Origin: Ulota crispa
Lineage: Eukaryota > Streptophyta > Bryopsida > Orthotrichales > Orthotrichaceae
Reading direction: 5' to 3'
Assembly (NCBI GenBank): GCA_963920765.1
Contig: OY987246.1
Coordinates: 10,660,868 to 10,724,867 of the forward strand
DNA length: 64,000 nucleotides
In this document: positions 57,057-64,000 of the stretch, piece after piece
How positions within the stretch are numbered: position 1 is the first letter of the stretch
How the letters are laid out: every line of letters begins with the position of its first letter
Made by a program: the position numbers and the translations under genes
The notes under the pieces: model-generated
Databases searched by the model: none
What the model saw: only the letters and a program-made list of their open reading frames with translations
What the model was told of the DNA's origin: nothing

Positions 57057-58814
57057 GACTTCCAGAGAAGAGTTACCTACTTGGGAGATGTTTGTGGAAA
57101 AACCTAAAGGAGGAAGATATGTTCTATCTTAATTTTAAGTAAGCAAAAAAATCCTTGCTGAAAAAACAAAAAACACAGAAAAAGCCTAATGCAAGGGAAT
57201 TAAAAAGAGCCAAGGTGGTTGCAAAAAAAAAATGTTGCTGCGGCCAAGGCATTATAGGCACAGTATAGGGCAAAACAACTTGCAATTCAGCCTTCTCGTA
57301 GAAAAATTTTAGAAAAAAATTGCATTTCACCATTCGTCCAAGCCTCAATTTTCATCTTTACATTTTTTTGGTTAAATATCTTTATCACCTTACCTAGGCA
57401 AGTTTTGAGCTTTTCATGCTAGAGTCTGCATCTAGTTTGGAATTACATACTAACTTAGATTTTGTTTTTCAGACCATAAAATTGCTTCGTTGCACGCCCA
57501 GTACTATTTGTATTTTGTGTCCTTGATTTTTGCGTATGCGTATTGCAAAATGTGGCCGACCCAAGATAGTCAGGGGCAGCAGCTGTCGCAAGACCATAAT
57601 TGACCTTATAGTAGCTAATATACCCAGAAAAAATTTGTACCTAAATTTTCAGATCCTTTCAAGTTTCCATTGTCATCTCTCCATAGAATAGCAAAAAAAA
57701 AAATGGTATGTGGGAGCTTTGCATTTATCTAATAATTTCCTGCATGATGACGGTGTTACACTTTTGTTCCATATTGATGATCTCATTGTGAAAGCATTTC
57801 TAAAGACTTTCTTTGAAATCTACCAATTTAAGATTCACAAAAAAAATTAGACGTAAATCACCTTAGGTTAGCAAATGCTAAGATCCCTTTACGTTTGCAA
57901 GTTATTGTACTATATGATAGTCATTGTTTAGTTTGTTCTGATATTATTTGATAAATCTCTTATTTTTCAATCCGACTTTTTTCAAACAGTCACTTAGGTT
58001 TTGTGTTAAGGATTTTGTTTGCAAATCCAAAATCTGCCAAAATCTGCCAAAATCCAAAGTTTTTTTTTCCTGATCTTTGAGGTTGAGCAGCCTAGAATAA
58101 ACTTGGTAAAAGATGACATCTTCTACAACAAAATTGCAGTTGATTTGCAATCCCTACACCATAGCTAGCCTCTCATGAATGCATGCAAAATTGATTGTGC
58201 TTTGTTGCAGATGCTTGTTGAGGCAACAATTTATTTGGGTAGTTTAGTCGTTGATTTTATGGCTAGTCTTGGTAAGGAAATTCATTTAGTTGTATTGTTT
58301 GGATACTTCTATTTATATTGCTTTTTGATTACTGTGTCATGTTTGGATGGTGTGTATTTCACTTTCTTGAATTTGTACGATGCAAAAGTTGCTGTTCAAG
58401 CCTGCTTTGCTACAAAAAAGCACGTCATTGCAATGGAAGATGACAAGGTATTTTTTTAGAAGATTTTTGTGGCTTTAGTTGCAATTGCTAGCCTTGCTGC
58501 AATAAAAAAACAAGGCTTGGATGATACCGTCAATTTGGTGGATTTTTATGAGGAAGTCATCCCTAACATTCCTCTTCTAGCTTTTGAAAACCATTTTGTA
58601 AGTAATTTTCCTTAATAATCCTTGATATTTGTTTAAAAATATAATTGTTTATATCTCTTAATAAAATTTTTAGCAGGACCATGACTGCTTGTGTTCCATA
58701 TGTAGCTCAAACACGAGGTTTTGTTCTTCTTTATATCTTGCTCATCATTTGGATTGTTTTAGTAGTCCAAAATTGCCCTTTATTTTGTCATTGTATGTGG
58801 AGAACGTTGCTTGA
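57057..58814 (+). pseudogene. Decayed beta-class amino-methyltransferase-like gene, locus 2
   Basis: Same family and domain order as 33307-35333. Leading pieces are PTWEMFVEKPKGG (about 57080) and a Lys-rich stretch at 57147-57260. Motif IV appears as IDLIVANIPRKN at 57599-57634 (Asn for the usual Asp). The piece at 57689-57847, after acceptor CCATAG, reads WYVGALHLSNNFLHDDGVTL and then LLFHIDDL. Exon 58211-58271 (acceptor TTGTTGCAG, donor GTAAGG) reads LVEATIYLGSLVVDFMAS, the motif I region. After a 117-bp intron, exon 58389-58597 (donor GTAAGT) continues in phase with VAVQACFATKKHVIAMEDDK, motif II; an in-frame TAG follows at 58457. A last piece, 58677-58814, starts DHDCLCSICSSN and ends at TGA. 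The glycine-rich motif I loop is lost, so the encoded protein, even if made, should not bind cofactor. Substrate and biological role cannot be read. Confidence 0.5.
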
Positions 58815-59725
58815 GCAATGTTGGCTGGTTGTCACTCCGTTTCACTTCCACGGAAGTTTATGGATGGTGCTAGAGTTGATAAGTACTTGGATATTTGAGC
58901 GACAAACTCTTTGGCGAAAGAGCCACTATTGTCCTGAGTTCTTGTAGCAATGATCTAGTGATTTAGCTTTTCAGTTTAGCTTCTTTTGCTTTAGCTGAAT
59001 CCATTCTTCTTCTTTTGTATGGCTGATAGTTTTATAGTCCATAAAGTTGTGTTATTTGATTTCCATTCAAAATACAAATTTTCATCTATAATGTGATTAT
59101 AATGTGATTTTTGTTGTCATTTTCTTGGTTTTCATTTATGTGGCACTGTCCTCATTATTTTAACCGTTCTTTTCACAATTTTTGGGTTTGGGCATTATGG
59201 CGGTTTATGGTGTTATTCTAGTTCTCATCACTAACTTGGGATTGTTTTCTTCTAGCAATTACCTCAATCTTTATGACATGTATTTTTCCAATTATTTATT
59301 TATTTATTTTAAATTTAACTAGTCAGAAGTATTTTCTTTTTCTTGATTATTTTTGTGACTTTATTCTATGAAATTAGTTGGGGATATTTTGTTCTTTTCA
59401 CCACTCAGTCTTTCACGGTCTTAGAGTTTTTGGATCACGGTTATAGATTTTTTCAATTTAAAAAAATAAATTGTGGCTCATGGCTCATAGAACCTTGCTC
59501 ATGAAATAGCATTCCTCTATTGAGATCCTATTACTAGCATTTGATTCAATTGAGTTTGTCCTTAGAAATCAAGAATTTCTGTGTTTATTTTTAATCCACA
59601 TTATTACATGCAGATATGTTTGATTATGGTTAGTTTATGTTAAGAGATTAATTTCTTCATCAAATTCTTAATATAAGTATGAAATCAAGCCATGTCTCCC
59701 AACATGATAATAAGTTGCAAACGCC
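58815..59725. other. No further gene seen
   Basis: The first 130 bases keep some coding character (possible continuation of locus 2); beyond that the sequence is AT-rich with no recognisable feature. Confidence 0.35.
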
Positions 59726-59968
59726 ATATTAGGTAAATTGGGAAAAAAAAGGTACCATTTTGTACTCCACCTCAATTCAAAATAGTCACCTCAAACTAGA
59801 TTCAAAAGTATCAGATTTAGTTTGAGCCACTAAGATTTTTTCCCTCACAAATTCCTCCTTTTAGGTGAGGACACGTGTACCAAAAAAAACGCTGGAGCTC
59901 AATTTGAGGTGATCACCCCAAACCTTTAGAAGTCCAAAAATGAATGTTTTGACCATATTACTTAATAT
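59726..59968. mobile_element. 243-bp inverted-repeat element, second copy
   Basis: Begins ATATTAGGTAAATTGGG and ends ATATTACTTAATAT. Same length as 11160-11402 but in reverse orientation; shared internal motifs include CTCACCTAA..GGAGGAATTTG. It is non-coding. Confidence 0.58.
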
Positions 59969-60480
59969 CTCAATTGCGGCCATTTCTAAAAAATATTATA
60001 GCGCAAAGAAATCATTTGAATTTATATGTTCATTAATGATGATAAAAAACACATTGAAATTAAGGTTTGATATCATGATTGTAGATTATTTGAAATTAAG
60101 GTTTTGTTATTGTTGAACTACTTGCAAGGTTGATTATTTATTTTCTCAGAGGATTTCTTAGATGATAAAAGGATTGTCTAATATCCCTTAATTCTCCAAA
60201 CAAAATATTTTTTATTCATTTAAAATTTCCTTGTTTGTAGTACAAATCAGGCAACATTTAAACTGATTAGATTCTCACAACTACATATCTCGAGTGTTTT
60301 GTAAATTGAAAACGATAAGGATGTAAAACTCAAAATCAAGCCTTTGTATATCGAAAACTAGCTCCAAAAAGTAAATTTACAAGTGAACTTATTTATAACA
60401 TTTAGAATCGAATCATGTTTAGAATTCAATAATTACAAATCCGTTACAATAAATTTTGATTAGAAATTGTCAATACCTTG
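59969..60480. other. No gene seen
   Basis: AT-rich intergenic sequence. Confidence 0.4.
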
Positions 60481-60887
60481 TATGTATGTATGTATGTATG
60501 TATGTATGTATGTATGTATGTATGTATGTATGTATGTATGTATGTATGTGTATGTATGTATGTGTGTGTATGTATGTATGTATGTATGTATGTATGTATG
60601 TATGTATGTATGTATGTATGTATGTATGTATGTATGTATGTATGTATGTATGTATGTATGTATGTATGTATGTATGTATGTATGTATGTATGTATGTATG
60701 TATGTATGTATGTATGTATGTATGTATGTATGTATGTATGTATGTATGTATGTATGTATGTATGTATGTATGTATGTATGTATGTATGTATGTATGTATG
60801 TATGTATGTATGTATGTGTATGTATGTATGTGTATGTATGTATGTATGTATGTATGTATGTATGTATGTATGTATGTATGTATGTAT
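60481..60887. repeat. (TATG)n microsatellite, about 407 bp
   Basis: Almost pure tetranucleotide repeat with a few TGTG interruptions near 60548-60568 and 60815-60833. The long open frames on both strands (repeating Met-Tyr-Val-Cys or Thr-Tyr-Ile-His) are artefacts of the repeat and should not be annotated as genes. Confidence 0.97.
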
Positions 60888-61153
60888 TCAAAAAAATTGG
60901 TGGTGTTTAAATTTGAAATTATAACTTTAAGACTTTGAATTACTTGAAGCAAAAACACATAAAAAAAATAGCAATAGTGCAATACAAGTTCAACAAAGTT
61001 TGTATTTGTCTTTTTTTCTTTCAAGGAGGTGGTGATACCGTGACTAAATGAATAATGGACTACTTGAATAAAATAATATTGCATTAAATTCTAAAATTAC
61101 ATGCTCAGAAGGATGTGGCATTAGCAATTTTGGATGTGACTTTAGCTAGTCCT

Positions 61154-62048
61154 TATAGAGTGACTCACAAAATTGTCTCAATGTTTGCTTCAAAGCCAAG
61201 TTTTTTCAATATCTCCACTATATAGTGCCAAAATATAATTGGCATTTTATCCTCAGATTTTTTGTAAGTAATCCTTGTGCAATCATGATCAAGTATATCA
61301 AATTTCAGATACTAAAAATCAAAATCCTATTTTTAGTAGATTGTTTGTGTCTCAAAATTATGGTTTTACAAGAAAGTTGATTAAAAAACATTGGTGATGA
61401 ATTTTTGAGATTTGATTGCATAGGCATGTAGGAGACATCCATATGCACATCTTTGTTACAAACAACCATTTCCAAAAAGTTTCAAAATTCCTTCTACAAA
61501 GATTTTAATGTTATGGTGATCATGTCCAAATTTAGTAAAATAGAGAATTCTTCATGGGAATTAGTTTTTGGCAAAATAAACATATCATCACATTTAAAGG
61601 TACAAACTTAATCACAATGCATGAGTTATTTTGCCAAAACCTAATTCCCATGAAGAATTATCTATTTTACTAAATTTGGACATGATCACCATAACATTAA
61701 AATCTCTGTAGAAGGAATTTTGAAACTTTTTGGAAATGTTTGTTTGAAATAAAGATGTGCATATGAATGTCTCCTACATATCTATGCAATCAAATCTCAA
61801 AAATTCATCACCAATGTTTTTTAATCAACTTTCTTGTAAAACCATGATTTTGAGACATAACAATCTACTAATAATAGGATTTTGATTTTTAGTATCTGAA
61901 ATTTGATATACTTGATCATGATTGCACAAGGATTACTTACAAAAAATCTGAGGATAAAATGCCAATTATATTTTGGCACTATATAGTGGAGATATTGAAA
62001 AAAACTTGGCTTTGAAGCAAACATTGAGACAATTTTGTGAGTCGCTAT
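61154..62048. mobile_element. Foldback MITE: 0.9-kb near-perfect hairpin
   Basis: Arms of about 427 bp, 61154-61580 and 61627-62048, are inverse copies with few differences; the loop is about 45 bp. The outer end reads TATAGAGTGACTCACAAAAT on the left and the inverse of TATAGCGACTCACAAAATTG on the right. No target duplication is clear. The 77-codon minus-strand frame in the right arm is stopped in the left arm and is unlikely to be a gene. Confidence 0.72.
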
Positions 62049-62986
62049 ATGCACCCTAGGGGGGGCAAATTTTAGATATTTATTGTCAACAAGCTAAATT
62101 TTGAATGTTTGATCACATTTCTACAACAGCACCTTCTAAAGAATTGGAGTCAAAGTTTTTGGGACCCTTTTCCATTACAAGTAACTTATTAGAGTTAGTA
62201 TATCAGCTACAACTCCCCAAAACGCTCCTAATTTACAATGCGTTTCATGTATAACTTCTAGAATCATATCGTCAAGATACCATTTCCACTCACAAGCAGC
62301 TGCCTCCACCACCAGTGGTGATACCAACATGGGATATTGAATGGGAAGTTTGCAGTATATTAAACTCTTGATTTAGTGGTCAAGGGAGAAAACTTCAATA
62401 ACTAGTTTCATGGCAAGGATATGGGCAAGACCAGAATTCTTGGGAACCTGCAGAACATTTGCAAAACGCTCCCAAATCTGTCAAGAAGTTTCATCATCAA
62501 CATCCTGACGCACCGGGACCACATACGGAGTCATAACATTGGACTACATAGTAGCAATTATGGTGGTTAGTTTTTAGGACTCTTGTCATTCCTTATAAAT
62601 GCCAGTGAGAGGGTTGTGTCTCTCACCTTGCATTCTGTTAATATCATGAACTGTTGTAGACTCTAATTCTTCTCGCTTGCAATGTGATTCTTGAGTGAAC
62701 TATTGAGGCTTTGTAATCTATTAACGTCACTCTTGGTATGGAAGGGGAACATTGGGAAAGAAAGAATCTTGCAGGTAGGATCATAGAGCGGTGATGCAGA
62801 AAGCTGGAAGGTAAGATCAGAGTGTTGACATGCAATTTGTGGCAGGTTTTGACATAATGCAAGGTCCTAAATGTCCACGCTCCCAAACCAAGGAGCAGAC
62901 CCGACACTATAGTTGCTTTTTGGAACATTATCATTGCACTGAGTATTTTGTTTAGGGTTGCTGACCGGATATTGGATTTGACATGG
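62049..62986. other. Possible leader of the Ty3-type element; no gene seen
   Basis: This region lies between the hairpin and the Gag-like region. It may hold the 5-prime LTR and leader of the element, but I could not identify LTR ends or a primer-binding site. The minus-strand 127-codon frame (62644-63027) is unrecognised. Confidence 0.3.
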
Positions 62987-64000
62987 ATCAAGAAATGCCA
63001 ATTGAGGATGTGAGTTTGCAAGCGCAAGAAGGTTCAGAAGTTGCAGTATTTATTTAGCAGCAAGTTGAGGCTGTTTTCCAAGCCGCGCTTCCACATCTCA
63101 TTTGACAAATTTTGGAGAAGGTGGTGGTGCCTCCATCGACGGGGTCTCCCTCAATGGCTGCAAGGGCTTCTAGTCAGACCCACGAGCAAAGCAAGGAGCA
63201 TGATTGTAAAGTGGCGGCACCTAAGAAGTTTTCCGGGAAGAAAGGTGGAGAAGTATATAAGTGGCTTGCTCAATTGCGGTTAGTATTTCAAGGCCAACCC
63301 TGAGCTTATCAAACAGACATGGATAAAATTACTTACGCGCTCTTGTATTTAACGGGTGCGGCTTAAAATTGGGTAATGCTAGCCTTACATGCATTAGACG
63401 AGGGACATCACCACAAGTTGTTGGTCAGTTACAATGTATTCCAAGATGCGTTGATTTCAGTGTATGGTGACATTGATTGACGGAGCAATGCTGAGGACAA
63501 ATTGGGAAAGCTCCGACAGACAGGATCCATGGCGGCTTATATTTCTATGTTTAATGAGCATTTAGCACAAGTAGATTGGAATGAAGCAAATTTGATTGCA
63601 CAATTTTGAAGTGGACTCAAAGATGAGGTCTTGGATTTGATTGCAACTGCGGAAACACAACCACAGAGGCTTCAAGAATGGATGGCAATGTCTTCCCGAA
63701 TTGATGGGCGCTTATGGGCACGATGCCAAAATCAATGTCCCGCAACTTATAGTTCAACTCCAAAGGATTATATTGGTCAATTTCAAATAACTTTGGGAAG
63801 TTTGGGACCAACTCTAGTGGAACTAGATGCAATTGGTGTAACAACTGCATTGGCAAAAACAGCGGCTAAGCGGTTGGAATTTCAAAAATAGGAAAGATGC
63901 TAGGGTTGTGGTCAATTAGGTCACGTTCGTGCAAGATGCCCAATTAATCCTTCCTAACCGTTATCTTTGGCAGCTTTAGAGAGAGACAATGAAAGAATTG
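62987..64000 (+). mobile_element. Broken Ty3-type (Metaviridae) Gag region, fossil, cut by window edge
   Basis: The region encodes a retrotransposon Gag in recognisable order. A capsid-like portion contains APKKFSGKKGGEVYKWL near 63220 and a later KLGKLRQTGSMAAYISMFNE segment near 63500. The helix SGLKDEVLDLIATAE is near 63620, and a CCHC zinc knuckle with CGQLGHVRARC lies near 63905-63937. The LRQTGS..AY...F pattern is typical of Ty3/chromovirus Gag. The reading frame is interrupted several times, so the copy is dead and fairly old. Protease and reverse transcriptase would lie beyond the right edge. Confidence 0.72.

Noticed and set aside
60456-61084. Open frames of 143-204 codons on both strands in the TATG array
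   Set aside because: They are open only because the repeat contains no stop in several frames; the repeated Met-Tyr-Val-Cys and Thr-Tyr-Ile-His peptides are artefacts.
61821-62054. 77-codon minus-strand frame in the large hairpin
   Set aside because: The equivalent frame in the other arm has stops, and the arms evolve as a hairpin, not as a gene.

Overview
The window looks like nuclear DNA from a plant-lineage (streptophyte) eukaryote with a large, AT-rich, transposon-filled genome. The evidence is the spliced, intron-bearing coding remnants, the mix of plant-type element families (CACTA, PIF/Tourist, Mutator-like, TA-target miniature elements, LTR elements) and the long stretches with no gene. 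I cannot name the species. The Gag type at the right edge, the methyltransferase-like genes and the abundance of TTAA-flanked elements make a non-flowering streptophyte more likely than a flowering plant; this is inference. No intact protein-coding gene, tRNA, rRNA or CRISPR array can be supported.

Layout. 1-2.8 kb is the most GC-rich part, with a TATA-like box and a possible first exon. 2.8-27 kb is a mosaic of miniature inverted-repeat elements, several nested. The clearest part is 21.1-23.3 kb, where one 420-bp element has been interrupted twice by TTAA-flanked elements. A decayed minus-strand coding remnant lies at 25.7-26.4 kb. 27.2-32.4 kb is one giant palindrome (foldback element): its arms are tandem arrays of 75-bp and 64-bp units, and a 200-N assembly gap lies in the inner array. 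33.3-35.3 kb holds a spliced, decayed gene with the motif order of a beta-class amino-methyltransferase, with a TTAA element in one intron. 35.3-57 kb is again repeat mosaic, with one probable Copia-type LTR. 57.1-58.8 kb holds a second decayed methyltransferase-like gene with the same domain order. The right end has a 400-bp TATG microsatellite, a 0.9-kb near-perfect hairpin and the start of a broken Ty3-type element.

The main result is a large group of non-autonomous piggyBac-type miniature elements. Ends begin with a CCCCTAAA-like or CCCCTCA-like sequence, nearly all are flanked by TTAA, and they fall into three related groups. Two filled-site/empty-site pairs inside the window show directly that insertion duplicates TTAA. 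The second result is the pair of methyltransferase-like loci, which share motif IV, then motif I, then motif II, in exon pieces with good splice sites. The third is the foldback palindrome.

Element names rest on target-site duplications, terminal repeats and motif order read by eye. No database comparison was possible.
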